NCBI RefSeq assembly: GCF_014197535.1
Contig: NZ_JACIFV010000018.1
Location: forward strand, 1-64,000
Source: Rhizobium aethiopicum
GTDB taxonomy: Bacteria > Pseudomonadota > Alphaproteobacteria > Rhizobiales > Rhizobiaceae
Length of the DNA stretch: 64,000 nt
Direction: 5' to 3'
The notes below the pieces were generated by a model that had not been told where the DNA came from, made no database searches, and was given only the letters and a program-made list of their open reading frames with translations. Numbering within the stretch: the stretch's first letter is position 1; every line of letters starts with the position of its first letter. Positions 9,087-18,177 of the stretch are shown in pieces. The position numbers and the translations under genes were made by a program.

Positions 9087-9965
9087 ATGACCGAGATACG
9101 CCCGCACTCGCGCAAATCGCCCTACCCGCTGTGGTTTTTCATTCCCGCCGCCATCATCTACGGCGTGCTGTTCCTTTTTCCGACCATATCGTCTCTCTGG
9201 TACAGCCTGACGCGTTGGGATCTCTCGACAGCCCAATTTATCGGGCTTGAAAATTTCCAGCAGTTCTTTTCCGAGCCGTTCCTGGTCAAGGGGCTGATCA
9301 ACACGCTGATCTATGCGCTGACGACATCTGGCCTGAAAACGGTCTGCGGCCTGCTGCTGGCCGTGCTGCTGACCAGCAATATCTTCGCCCGCGGCTTCCT
9401 GCGCACGCTGGTCTTCTTTCCCGTGCTGGTCTCGACCATCGGCATCGGCATCACCTTCACGGTCATGATGCATCCGACCAAGGGCATCATCAATGTTACG
9501 CTCGAGACGCTTGGAATGCCTGGGCCTGGATGGCTGACCAATCCGACGCTTGCGCTTTTTTCGGTGGCCCTGGTCGATGTCTGGAAGGGTGTCGGCCTCG
9601 CCACCCTGATTTTCATCGCCGGTCTTGCCGCGATCAGTCCCGATTATTACGAGGCGGCGAGAATCGACGGCGCCACGCGCCTCCAGCAATTTTTCCGCAT
9701 CACCCTGCCGCTCGTGCGCCCCGCCACGGTCATCGTCGTGACCTTGTCGCTGATCGGCGGGCTCCGTTCCTTCGACCTGATCTGGGCCATGACCCGGGGC
9801 GGACCCGGTTTCTCCTCCGATGTGATCGCCTCGGTCATCTACAAGCAGTACCAGGCTGGTTTTTATGGGCTGTCGACGGCCGGAAACGTCATTCTGTTCG
9901 CACTGATCGCCGTGATCATCCTGCCCTTCACCCTATGGTTCAACCGACGCGAGGTCGAGGAATGA
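9087..9965 (+). CDS. Sugar ABC transporter permease (MalF/UgpA type)
   Basis: This 292-residue inner-membrane protein has about six transmembrane helices, beginning with YPLWFFIPAAIIYGVLFLFP. The EAA loop that contacts the ATPase is visible as YYEAARIDGATRLQQFFRIT. It is second of the importer genes, and its stop overlaps the next start (ATGA). Confidence 0.9.
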   Translation: MTEIRPHSRKSPYPLWFFIPAAIIYGVLFLFPTISSLWYSLTRWDLSTAQFIGLENFQQFFSEPFLVKGLINTLIYALTTSGLKTVCGLLLAVLLTSNIFARGFLRTLVFFPVLVSTIGIGITFTVMMHPTKGIINVTLETLGMPGPGWLTNPTLALFSVALVDVWKGVGLATLIFIAGLAAISPDYYEAARIDGATRLQQFFRITLPLVRPATVIVVTLSLIGGLRSFDLIWAMTRGGPGFSSDVIASVIYKQYQAGFYGLSTAGNVILFALIAVIILPFTLWFNRREVEE

Positions 9966-10789
9966 GAAGCGTCCGCCCCTATGTGACGGGCGCGATAGCC
10001 CTTGCCGTCGCGGCCGTCATCTTCGTCATGCCTTTCGTTTTCGTCGCCCTCCAGGCCGTCAAATCCAAATCGGAGGCCTCCCGCCTCGATTTCGAACTTC
10101 CTGAGCATTGGCTGTTCTGGGATAATCTCGTCGCCGTCTTCAAGGCGCGCGACTATCAGCTCGTGCTTGCCTATTTCAATTCGACATTGATCACGGTCGT
10201 TTCCGTCACGATCCTGATCCTGCTGTCGGCGATGGTCGGATATGTGATGCAGCGCCGTAAGACGGCCTGGAACCGCGTGGCTTTCGCTGCGCTGTTCATG
10301 GGTCTGATGATGCCGCCGGCCGTTGTGCCCACCATCGGCCTTTTGCAGGATATCGGCCTCTTCAAGACCATGACCGGGATGATCCTGATCCAGGTGGCCT
10401 ATAATCTCTCCTTTTCGGTCCTGCTCTATCGGTCGTTCATCTCGACCATCCCGTGCGATCTCGACGAGGCGGCGCTGATCGACGGCGCCAAGCCCCGGCA
10501 GATCTTCTTCCGGGTGGTCCTGCCGCTACTGAAGCCGGTGACCGTGACCAATATCGTCGTTCAATCGATCGCGATCTTCAACGATTTCACCAATCCGCTC
10601 TACTACCTGCCGGGCAAGGAGAATGTGACGGTGCAGCTGACGCTCTATAATTTCCAGAGCATGTATTCGAGCCAGTATAATCTGCTCTTCATGAACATCC
10701 TCCTCGTGACGATCCCGCCGCTGATCGTCTTCATTTTCTTCAACCGTCAGATCGTCGCAGGCATGACGTCAGGCGGAGTCAAAGGGTAG
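9962..10789 (+). CDS. Sugar ABC transporter permease (MalG/UgpE type)
   Basis: This 275-residue inner-membrane protein starts with the segment ITGAIALAVAAVIFVMPFVF-like and carries the EAA motif DEAALIDGAKPRQIFFRVVL. ATG 9962 is preferred because it overlaps the preceding stop by 4 bp and begins the family homology; the longer open frame upstream is a shadow of the MalF-type gene. It forms the heterodimeric pore with the preceding product. Confidence 0.88.
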   Translation: MRSVRPYVTGAIALAVAAVIFVMPFVFVALQAVKSKSEASRLDFELPEHWLFWDNLVAVFKARDYQLVLAYFNSTLITVVSVTILILLSAMVGYVMQRRKTAWNRVAFAALFMGLMMPPAVVPTIGLLQDIGLFKTMTGMILIQVAYNLSFSVLLYRSFISTIPCDLDEAALIDGAKPRQIFFRVVLPLLKPVTVTNIVVQSIAIFNDFTNPLYYLPGKENVTVQLTLYNFQSMYSSQYNLLFMNILLVTIPPLIVFIFFNRQIVAGMTSGGVKG

Positions 10790-10793
10790 CAGA

Positions 10794-11771
10794 ATGGCTG
10801 AGCTCACTCTCAAACAGGTTCGCAAGAGCTTTGGCGCTCTCGAGGTCATCAAGGGCGTCGATCTGGAGGTTGCCTCCGGCGAGTTCGTCGTCTTCGTCGG
10901 CCCGTCGGGATGTGGGAAGTCGACGCTGCTGCGTATCATCGCCGGCCTGGAAGAGACGACCTCGGGCAGGCTGACCATCGGCGGCAAGGACGTGACCTAT
11001 GCGGAACCTTCCGAGCGGGGCATCGCCATGGTGTTCCAGAGCTATGCGCTCTATCCGCATATGACGGTTGCCGAGAATATCGGCTTCGGGCTTTCGCTCG
11101 CCCGCCGCCCGAAGGCTGAAATCGCCGAGAAGGTCGCGGCGGCGGCCGAAACGCTGCAGCTCACTCATCTGCTGCAGAGAAAGCCGAAAGCGCTTTCCGG
11201 CGGCCAGCGGCAGCGCGTCGCCATCGGCCGGGCGATCGTGCGCGATCCCAGGGTGTTCCTGTTCGACGAGCCGCTCTCCAATCTCGATGCTTCGCTGCGG
11301 GCACAGATGCGCCTGGAGATCTCAGAACTCCACGCCCGTCTGAACTCGACGATGATCTATGTCACCCACGACCAGGTCGAGGCGATGACGATGGCCGACA
11401 AGATCGTCGTTTTGAACGGTGGCGCCGTCGAGCAGATCGGCAGCCCGATGGAGCTCTACCGCAATCCCGCCACACCCTTCGTCGCCGGCTTCATCGGCAG
11501 CCCGAAGATGAACCTCTATGGCGGCGAGACGGCACGGCGAATGAACTGCACGACCTACGGCATCCGCCCGGAACATGTCAGGCTTTCGGAAGGCACCGGC
11601 CAGTGGCAAGGCAGGATCCGACATGTGGAACGGCTCGGCGCCGATGCGATCCTTTATCTCGATGTTCCCGAACTCGGCGAAATGATCGTGCGCGCCGAAG
11701 GCGAGACGCCATTTGCATCAGGCATGACGGTCTGGGCAAATCCGGTGGAGGGAGCGGAACACCGGTTCTAA
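10794..11771 (+). CDS. Sugar ABC transporter ATP-binding protein (UgpC/MsmX type)
   Basis: This 325-residue ATPase has Walker A GPSGCGKST, signature LSGGQRQRVAIGRA, Walker B VFLFDEPLSNLDA and the switch His in YVTHDQ. The C-terminal TOBE-type domain starts near residue 235. It is somewhat shorter than the usual 350-370 residues, the reduction being in the C-terminal regulatory domain. It closes the rhamnosidase operon. Confidence 0.9.
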   Translation: MAELTLKQVRKSFGALEVIKGVDLEVASGEFVVFVGPSGCGKSTLLRIIAGLEETTSGRLTIGGKDVTYAEPSERGIAMVFQSYALYPHMTVAENIGFGLSLARRPKAEIAEKVAAAAETLQLTHLLQRKPKALSGGQRQRVAIGRAIVRDPRVFLFDEPLSNLDASLRAQMRLEISELHARLNSTMIYVTHDQVEAMTMADKIVVLNGGAVEQIGSPMELYRNPATPFVAGFIGSPKMNLYGGETARRMNCTTYGIRPEHVRLSEGTGQWQGRIRHVERLGADAILYLDVPELGEMIVRAEGETPFASGMTVWANPVEGAEHRF

Positions 11772-11827
11772 GACCGGGTTAAAGCCCCACCTCGAGGAGC
11801 AATCCTACTGACCGAAAGTCCCGCCCC

Positions 11828-12176
11828 TCACGGCTGTTTGTTTGAGAGAGCCGCCAGATCCTCTCTGAGCCGGACCGGCAGATTCATCCGTTCGTGAAGA
11901 ATGCTCATGACACCAAGATCGCCGTTCTTAAGCTCGCGAAAGAACACATGGTGATGCTCATAACGGCCGAAAAAGGCTGAACGCTTGATGTCTGCCGGAA
12001 CTGCCAGACGTTGCGGAAGTCGTCGCCAGATCGACCGATCCTCGCACAAACGCTGCAAATAGGCCGTGCAGCCCGAGAATATAGGCGTCTGCCTGCTTCT
12101 CTCCCCACGCCTCAACCGTGTCGCGCCAAATCTTGTCCAGCGCTCCTCAGCACGGATAAAATCAGTTTGTCGCCAT
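11828..12176 (-). pseudogene. ParE-type toxin gene, frameshifted
   Basis: Pieces of a ParE/RelE-fold toxin lie in successive frames downstream of the antitoxin. KLILSV is in one frame; LDKIWRDTVEAWGEKQAD and YILGLHG in a second; and the C-terminal part, with DIKRSAFFGRYEHHHVFF and SILHERMNLPVRLREDL, in a third. At least two frameshifts separate them, so no full toxin can be made unless the sequence has errors. The order antitoxin then toxin is normal for parDE. Confidence 0.75.
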
Positions 12177-12181
12177 CAGGC

Positions 12182-12415
12182 TTATCGGCGCTTGTTGCGG
12201 CGGATGACGTCGTCGGCCGAAACCGCGACGAATTCGATGTCTTCAGCCCGCATCGCCGGCGCGAGCTCCCTTTGCAGCAAATCCCAAGCCTCATCACGGG
12301 TCTGCAAGTCGCAGCGAATGAGAGCGCGAATATACTCGCTGGCGTTTTCATACAGGCCGTCATCGCCGACCTGCAACTGCCCACCGATCTTCACATGAAT
12401 ACTACCGGATGCCAT
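12182..12415 (-). CDS. ParD-type (CopG/ribbon-helix-helix) antitoxin
   Basis: This is a small acidic protein of about 77 residues. The N-terminal beta-strand SGSIHVKIGGQLQ is followed by GLYENASEYIRALIR, the ribbon-helix-helix helices typical of ParD. ATG 12415 is favoured by AAAGGG 7 bp upstream; ATG 12421 is the alternative. It should bind DNA and neutralise ParE, but the adjacent toxin is broken, leaving an orphan antitoxin. An inverted repeat at 12456-12472 in its promoter is a likely autoregulatory operator. Confidence 0.75.
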   Translation of the reverse strand: MASGSIHVKIGGQLQVGDDGLYENASEYIRALIRCDLQTRDEAWDLLQRELAPAMRAEDIEFVAVSADDVIRRNKRR

Positions 12416-12455
12416 CGGCATACCCTTTCGTTCGTCTGATCGTGGGTAGCGTAGC

Positions 12456-12472
12456 GAATATTGTCAATATTC
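12456..12472. promoter_or_regulatory. Inverted repeat upstream of the ParD-type gene
   Basis: GAATATT-GTC-AATATTC is a perfect 7-bp inverted repeat about 40 bp before the antitoxin start, where ribbon-helix-helix antitoxins usually bind to autoregulate. Confidence 0.5.
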
Positions 12473-12830
12473 ATCACACCCAGCCCAAACACATAATCCC
12501 CAGAACCGGTCGGGACGAAGCGGCGTCAGATCCGCAGCGGGCGTCCGGCCGCCGACAAGCTCAGTAACGAGATAGCCAGTCAGAGGGGACAATGTAACGG
12601 CGAGATGGCCGTTCCCGAAGGCATAGGTGAGGTGGGGCAAGAGGCGGGAGTTGCCGATGACGGGAAGCGAATCGGCGGAACATCGCCGTCGCCGCGGATT
12701 CAAGGGAGCGGCAAGCCCCAGAGTTCGAGGTTCCGGCCGCGCGCACTCGGTCCGCCCATCGGCACCATGTAGCAGCCGTGCTCGGGATAACAGGGCGGGC
12801 GCGAGAGCAGCTTGCCAGCCTGCGGGAAGG
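12464..12830 (-). pseudogene. Remnant of a DadA-like FAD-dependent D-amino-acid dehydrogenase
   Basis: The C-terminal signature of DadA-type oxidoreductases is readable: PVIGNSRLLPHLTYAFGNGH, then LAVTLSPLTGYLVTELV and LTPLRPDRF. Upstream, CYMVPMGG and RNLELWGLPLP lie in another frame, and intervening family sequence is missing. The FAD-binding N-terminus is absent altogether. This is a decayed fragment, consistent with the other broken genes around it. Confidence 0.65.
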
Positions 12831-12950
12831 GACACTTGGGTGCCATCCGGTCACGTGCCGGTGCGCGGTCGAAGCAAGACTTACCGCGCCGGAGCTACTT
12901 AATCTTAACTTGTCACACGTAATAAGTCGCGCATAAATTGAGGGTATTCG

Positions 12951-13892
12951 ATGACGGAGACGTCCATAGCGCGAGCCTTTCTGATAGGCCTTACTGGAGC
13001 TGTCTACGCGATTGTTCCGATGCTGGCTTGGCTCGTCGGCCTACCGGTGGATCCGAGAGGCTTTATGCAGCTAAGCACGGTCGCCCTGATTTATCTATTG
13101 GGATTCGGCCTCCTATGCAGTTGGCGGAGAATCCCATCGCTGCTCTGCATTGTCGAATGCACAGGCATCGGCTTATTGCTAACGAGCCCGCTTGTCGTGT
13201 CCACTTACGTTGCTTTTGCGTTGAATCGGCCCCTGCAGGATCAACAACTGCTCCAATTGGATCGTCTTCTTGGCGTCGACTGGTTGAGCTTGATTGCTTT
13301 TCTCGACGCAAATCCTCTGCTTGCAAAGTCAATGACGTTTGCTTACCAAACGTTCCATCACCAGCTTTTGTTTCTTCCAGTTGTGCTAAGTCTGTGTGGT
13401 CACCGAGCGCGCGCGTATCAGGTTGTCGGGACATACGGCTTGATCTGCGTCATCGCGAGTTTCATCACCATTTGGTATCCTGCCCTAGGTACCTACACTG
13501 ATTTTGCCGTCAATCCCGGCGATCTCAAAAACATCAATGGAATGCTTGGTTTGGAATACGTTCCTCAGATCCTAGCAGTCAGGGATGACCCCCACTTTGT
13601 CCTGCAACTGGAGCATGCAAGCGGCATTATCTCGTTCCCGTCGGTTCATGCAGCGGTAGCGGTGTTGTGCTGTTGGGGTGCGTGGACGATACGATGGACA
13701 CGATTTCCGATGATCTTCTTAAATACGCTAATGCTGCTGTCCGCAATCACTGAAGGCGGACACTATATCGTCGATTTGATTGCCGGAATTGGTGTCGCCG
13801 GATTCAGTATAGCGTCGGTGTTGTATATATCGCGTACCGGCAGCGTTCCGTTCTATCGCAACCAATTTCAGCAAAACCCTCAACAGATCTAA
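12951..13892 (+). CDS. PAP2-superfamily membrane protein (inositolphosphotransferase-like)
   Basis: This 313-residue integral membrane protein has about six helices. It carries SFPSVHAAVA (the PSxH motif) and EGGHYIVDLIAGIG (the second catalytic His with a trailing Asp), as in PAP2_3/Aur1-like phosphatases and phosphotransferases. The SR before the last motif in classical PAP2 enzymes is SA here, as seen in the inositol-phosphotransferase branch. It probably acts on a lipid phosphate on the periplasmic side. Base composition is visibly more AT-rich than the neighbours, and it stands alone between pseudogenes, suggesting separate acquisition. Confidence 0.75.
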   Translation: MTETSIARAFLIGLTGAVYAIVPMLAWLVGLPVDPRGFMQLSTVALIYLLGFGLLCSWRRIPSLLCIVECTGIGLLLTSPLVVSTYVAFALNRPLQDQQLLQLDRLLGVDWLSLIAFLDANPLLAKSMTFAYQTFHHQLLFLPVVLSLCGHRARAYQVVGTYGLICVIASFITIWYPALGTYTDFAVNPGDLKNINGMLGLEYVPQILAVRDDPHFVLQLEHASGIISFPSVHAAVAVLCCWGAWTIRWTRFPMIFLNTLMLLSAITEGGHYIVDLIAGIGVAGFSIASVLYISRTGSVPFYRNQFQQNPQQI

Positions 13893-13996
13893 CGCGGTAA
13901 TGAACCGAATAAATTCCTTGAAAGCAATGCGCCATCGCATCGCCCATCATCTCACGGAAACAGAAGCAAAGCCGGCGCTCTGAATCATTCGGCTCT

Positions 13997-14826
13997 TCAG
14001 GCTCTCAGCTGTGGCAGCGTATCTCCGGCCAATGATAGAAGCGGCTCGTAATCGGCTTCGGAAAGCACCGAAATATCAACGAGACCCAGAGCCGCACGCA
14101 TTTCGGCCAGCAACGGCTCCTTGGTGGCGGCATGCAGTGCGTTTCGCAGGAGTTGGACCCTCTCCTCCGGTGCATCGCCCGACGTGATGAACGGCAGGCC
14201 GGGGCCTTGAGGTGTTTCGGCGAGGACGCGAACCCGCTTCAGATCGACGGCATCGAAACGGCCGATATTGGCATAGGTGATGCAATCGACGGCCGCGCTG
14301 TCTGCCAGGCCTTCAGCCACTGCGGCAATGCTGCCGCCGTGGCTGCCGGTTTCGATGATCCGGCCAAAGAAGCGGCCGCCCTGGGCAAGCGGAGCGACGG
14401 CGGCGCGAAACAGATTGCTGCCGGAATTGCTGTCGGGACTGTTGATCGCGGCGGTGGTGCCGCGCAGATCCTCCAGCGACCGAAGCGCAGAATCCTTGCG
14501 GACGATGATGAAGCTGCGCATCAGCGGACCGTCGCAGCCGGGATGGCCGTAGAAGGGCGTCGCCACTAGGCGTACCTGCCACGCAGGCGCGTGGCAAAGG
14601 GATAACCGCATGTCTGGGACAGGAGCAGATCCGGCCGCAGCCAGGCCTCGTCATAGCCAGCCGTCCGGTCAAGCTTTTCCGGCACATCCTGAAGGCCGGC
14701 CTTCGAGAGATAGTCTCGGAGGAACGACCACAGCTCGGCCGTCGCATGCGCGAGCGGCTCTGATGTGACATACATGGCGATGCTGACGAGCCCCGTTCCG
14801 GTGCTTTCCGCGGGAAGCGCAAGCAT
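13997..14826 (-). pseudogene. PhnD-like phosphate/phosphonate-type binding protein gene, frameshifted
   Basis: The N-terminal half (from MLALPAESTGTGLVSIAMY to CGYPFATRLRGR) and the C-terminal half (from VRLVATPFYGHPGCDGP to the stop at 13997) are in different frames, joined near 14575-14590. Restoring one base in the AGG run at the joint would give RGR-VRLVATPFYG, as in family members of about 270 residues. The gene follows the succinate-semialdehyde dehydrogenase at the operon's 3' end. No signal peptide is seen. A sequencing error cannot be excluded, so it may be intact in the organism. Confidence 0.72.
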
Positions 14827-14834
14827 CGACCCGC

Positions 14835-16289
14835 TCAGGCGATGCCGCCCAGGCACACATATTTGAGTTCGGTATATTCGTCCAAACCATGGCTCGACCC
14901 TTCGCGACCGAGACCCGACATCTTGACGCCGCCGAACGGCGCTTCCGCCGTCGAGACGAGACCGGTATTGACGCCGACCATCCCATATTCCAGCGCTTCG
15001 GCGACGCGAAACACCCGCGACAGGTCGCGCGCGTAAAAATAGGAAGCTAGGCCGAACTCTGTATCGTTCGCCTGCTCGATAACGTCCTGCTCGTCGCGGA
15101 AACGGAAAAGCGGGGCAAGCGGCCCGAAGGTTTCCTCGCGCGCGACCTGCATGCCGGCATCGACATCGCGCAGGATCGTCGGTTCGAAGAAATGACCGCC
15201 GAGCGCGTGGCGTTTGCCTCCCGAAACAATGCCGGCACCTTTTGCAACGGCGTCCTGAATATGGCTTTCGACCTTTGCCACAGCGTTGTCGTCGATGAGG
15301 GGGCCAAGCACGACGTCACGTTCCAGACCGTTACCGACCTTCAATGCCGAAACGGCAGCGGCCAGCTTGGTGGCAAATGCCTCATAAACGCCGTCCTGGA
15401 CGTAAAGCCGGTTGGCGCAGACGCAGGTCTGGCCGTTGTTGCGGAACTTGGCGATGATTGCGCCTTCGACCGCCGCATCGAGATCGGCGTCGTCGAAGAC
15501 GATGAAGGGGGCATTGCCGCCGAGTTCGAGACCGAGTTTCTTGATCGTCGGCGCGCATTGCCGGTAAAGCAGCTCGCCCGTCCGAGTGGAGCCGGTGAAT
15601 GTCAGGACTCGGACGTCGCGGCTTGCGGTCATCGCTCCGCCGATTGCAGCGGCATCTCCCGTGACGATGTTGAGCAGCCCCGCCGGCAGGCCGGCGCGCT
15701 CTGCGAGAACGGCAATCGCGATTGCGGAGAATGGTGTCTGCAGCGCCGGTTTGAGGACGACGGCGCAGCCGGTGGCAAGCGCAGGGCCGATCTTGCGGGT
15801 GATCATCGCGTTCGGGAAATTCCAGGGCGTGATCGCCGCCACGACGCCGGCCGGCTGGCGCAGGACGAGGATGCGCTTGTCCGGCTGATGCCCCGGTATG
15901 GTCTCACCGTTGATGCGCCTTGCCTCTTCGGCAAACCATTCGATGAAACTCGCGCCATAGGTGATTTCCCCCTTGGCCTCAGTGAGCGGCTTTCCCTGCT
16001 CCATCGTCAGGATCATCGCCAAATCGTCGCGGTTTTCGATCATCAGACGATGCCAGGCCTTGAGGACAGCGGCGCGTTCGCCGGCGGTCTTCTTCGCCCA
16101 GAGCTTCTGGGCGACGACGGCGGCGGCGATGGCGTCTTCCGTTTCGGCCGCACCGAGATCAGGGACCGCGCCCAGCACCTCACCTGTCGCCGGATTGCGG
16201 ACCATGGCCGCCCGGCGCCCTTCTGCCTCGATCCAGCGATCGGCGATGGGGCAGGCCTGACGGAACAGCGAGGGATCATTGAGCTTCAT
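14835..16289 (-). CDS. NAD(P)-dependent succinate-semialdehyde dehydrogenase (GabD/TgnE-like)
   Basis: This 484-residue aldehyde dehydrogenase oxidises succinate semialdehyde to succinate. It shows the active-site Cys in NNGQTCVCANR, the general base Glu in LELGGNAPF, TPWNFP, and the SSADH-typical C-terminal region APFGGVKMSGLGREGS. It lies 10 bp after the ATP-binding protein gene in the long minus-strand operon. There it would complete a pathway releasing succinate semialdehyde from a ring-opened N-heterocycle. Family is certain; the role in trigonelline-type catabolism is inference. Confidence 0.87.
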   Translation of the reverse strand: MKLNDPSLFRQACPIADRWIEAEGRRAAMVRNPATGEVLGAVPDLGAAETEDAIAAAVVAQKLWAKKTAGERAAVLKAWHRLMIENRDDLAMILTMEQGKPLTEAKGEITYGASFIEWFAEEARRINGETIPGHQPDKRILVLRQPAGVVAAITPWNFPNAMITRKIGPALATGCAVVLKPALQTPFSAIAIAVLAERAGLPAGLLNIVTGDAAAIGGAMTASRDVRVLTFTGSTRTGELLYRQCAPTIKKLGLELGGNAPFIVFDDADLDAAVEGAIIAKFRNNGQTCVCANRLYVQDGVYEAFATKLAAAVSALKVGNGLERDVVLGPLIDDNAVAKVESHIQDAVAKGAGIVSGGKRHALGGHFFEPTILRDVDAGMQVAREETFGPLAPLFRFRDEQDVIEQANDTEFGLASYFYARDLSRVFRVAEALEYGMVGVNTGLVSTAEAPFGGVKMSGLGREGSSHGLDEYTELKYVCLGGIA

Positions 16290-16299
16290 GGAACAACTT

Positions 16300-17379
16300 T
16301 CAGCAGAATACGTGAGCGGCGCCGGGATCGAAATCCAGATGGACTATATCTCCACGATTGAGCCCGGCAATAGCCTCATGACCGAACGGCAAACGAACCG
16401 AAAGCGCCTCGCCTGTCGCCGTCTCTGTGGAGACGTGGATATTGTTGCCGAGAAAGGTAATGTCGCTGACGGTTGCGGCAAGACCTGCGCCGGCGGCTCT
16501 TGCGCGCGACAGCCGAATGCGCTCCGGTCTCAGCATCAGCGCCGCCCTTGCGCCGGAGGTGCCTTTGCCATGCACCGGGATTTGATTGAAGATGCTTCCG
16601 CCTCCGAGCGCGATGGTGGCCTGTCCATCGGAGGAGGACACCAGGTCGCATGAAATGAAGTCGCTATCGCCGATGAATTCGGCGACGAAGCGGGTCTTGG
16701 GATTGGCGTAAAGTTCGGGGCCAGTCCCGATCTGGTCGATGACGCCCTTCGAAAAGACCGCGATGCGGTCAGAGAGCCGCAGCGCCTCTTCCTGGTCGTG
16801 CGTGACATAGAGGATCGTCACTTCGGTCTGCTGGTGGATGCGGCGGATCTCGTGCTGGATTTCCTCGCGCAGCTTCTTGTCGAGCGCCGACAGCGGCTCG
16901 TCCATCAGCAGCACTGGCGGATCATAGGCAAGTGCCCTGGCAAGGGCGACACGCTGCTGCTGGCCGCCGGACATTTGCGCGGGCTTGCGATCCTCGAAAC
17001 CTTCGAGCCTGACGAGACGCAGCATCTCCTTTACCTTGCTATCGATCTCGGCCTTCGACCTGCGCCGGACTTTCAGCGGAAATGCGATGTTCTCACCCAC
17101 CGTCAGATGCGGAAACAGGGTGTAGCGCTGGAACACCATGCCGATGTTGCGCTTGTGCGACGGCGTGGCGAGCAGGGTCTTGCCCTCGAGCGTAATGTCG
17201 CCCTTGGTCGGGTTTTCGAAGCCCGCCAGGATGTAGAGCGTCGTGCTCTTGCCGGATCCGGACGGTCCGAGAAAGGTCAGGAACTCGCCACGCCGGACAT
17301 CGAGATTGACGTCGTGCACGGCGACGACGGGGCCGTATTCCTTGCGTATGCCGCAGATCTGAAGGAATGGTTCGTTCAT
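16300..17379 (-). CDS. ABC transporter ATP-binding protein (PotA type)
   Basis: This 359-residue ATPase has Walker A GPSGSGKST, signature MSGGQQQRVALARA, Walker B VLLMDEPLSALD and switch His in YVTHDQEE. The C-terminal TOBE domain runs from about 240. The RYTLFPHLTV Q-loop region is typical of the polyamine/opine importer group. It overlaps the upstream permease by 4 bp and should energise the PotBCD-like components encoded just before it. Confidence 0.9.
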   Translation of the reverse strand: MNEPFLQICGIRKEYGPVVAVHDVNLDVRRGEFLTFLGPSGSGKSTTLYILAGFENPTKGDITLEGKTLLATPSHKRNIGMVFQRYTLFPHLTVGENIAFPLKVRRRSKAEIDSKVKEMLRLVRLEGFEDRKPAQMSGGQQQRVALARALAYDPPVLLMDEPLSALDKKLREEIQHEIRRIHQQTEVTILYVTHDQEEALRLSDRIAVFSKGVIDQIGTGPELYANPKTRFVAEFIGDSDFISCDLVSSSDGQATIALGGGSIFNQIPVHGKGTSGARAALMLRPERIRLSRARAAGAGLAATVSDITFLGNNIHVSTETATGEALSVRLPFGHEAIAGLNRGDIVHLDFDPGAAHVFC

Positions 17380-18176
17380 TGTTTCAGTACCTTACGCACG
17401 ACGGCAACCAGTGCCATCAAGATGATCGTCAAGAGGATGAGAAGGGTCGAGGCTGCTGCGACGACGGGTGTCAGATCCTGCCGCAGCGTCGCCCAGACCT
17501 TCACAGGCAGTGTCTGCAGGGTCGGACTGGACATGAAGATCGCCACCACCACCTCGTCCCAGGATGTCAGGAACGAGAAGACGGCCGCCGAAAACAGCCC
17601 GTGGCTGATGGCCGGAAGCGTGACCCTGATCTTTGCTTCGAGCGGCGAGGCGCCGCAGAGCACCGCCGCGTCCTCGATCGACTTGTCAAAACCCTCGAGC
17701 GCACTCGATATCGACAGGATCGAGAAGGGTAGCGCCAGCACGAGGTGCGAAATGACAAAGCCCGTCAAGGTGCCGCCAAGGCCGATCCTCAAGAAGAAGG
17801 CGTAGAGAGCAACCGCGAGAACCACGACCGGCAGGATCATCGGCGTAAGGAACAACGCCTTCAGCGCATCGCGGAACAGGAACGAACCGCGCACCAGCCC
17901 GAAGGACGTCACAAGCCCGAGCAGCACCGACAGAACCGTCACAATGACCGCGATCTTGAAGCTCGTCAAAGCCGATTCCAGCCATCGCGGATCGGCGAAG
18001 AGTTCACTGTACCATTGAAACGTCCAACCGGGCGGCGGAAAGATCAGCCATTGCGAGGAGCCGAAGGACAGCGCGGCGATAAAGACGATCGGCAACAGCA
18101 GGAAGGCTGCAGTCAGAAGCGTGATCGCCAGGAGGAGATATTTCCACCAGCCAAGACGATCGAAATTGAGCAACAT
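17376..18176 (-). CDS. ABC transporter permease (PotC type)
   Basis: This 266-residue inner-membrane protein opens with the helix YLLLAITLLTAAFLLLPIVF. The EAA-type loop is SIEDAAVLCGASPLEAKIRV. ATG 18176 overlaps the end of the preceding permease gene region (TGA at 18178-18180); the longer upstream frame is not supported. It pairs with the PotB-type permease. Confidence 0.87.
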   Translation of the reverse strand: MLLNFDRLGWWKYLLLAITLLTAAFLLLPIVFIAALSFGSSQWLIFPPPGWTFQWYSELFADPRWLESALTSFKIAVIVTVLSVLLGLVTSFGLVRGSFLFRDALKALFLTPMILPVVVLAVALYAFFLRIGLGGTLTGFVISHLVLALPFSILSISSALEGFDKSIEDAAVLCGASPLEAKIRVTLPAISHGLFSAAVFSFLTSWDEVVVAIFMSSPTLQTLPVKVWATLRQDLTPVVAAASTLLILLTIILMALVAVVRKVLKQ

Positions 18177-18177
18177 A

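Noticed and set aside
15192..16361. 389-codon plus-strand frame opposite the succinate-semialdehyde dehydrogenase gene
   Set aside because: The dehydrogenase on the minus strand has all catalytic motifs; the plus frame reads as random sequence.
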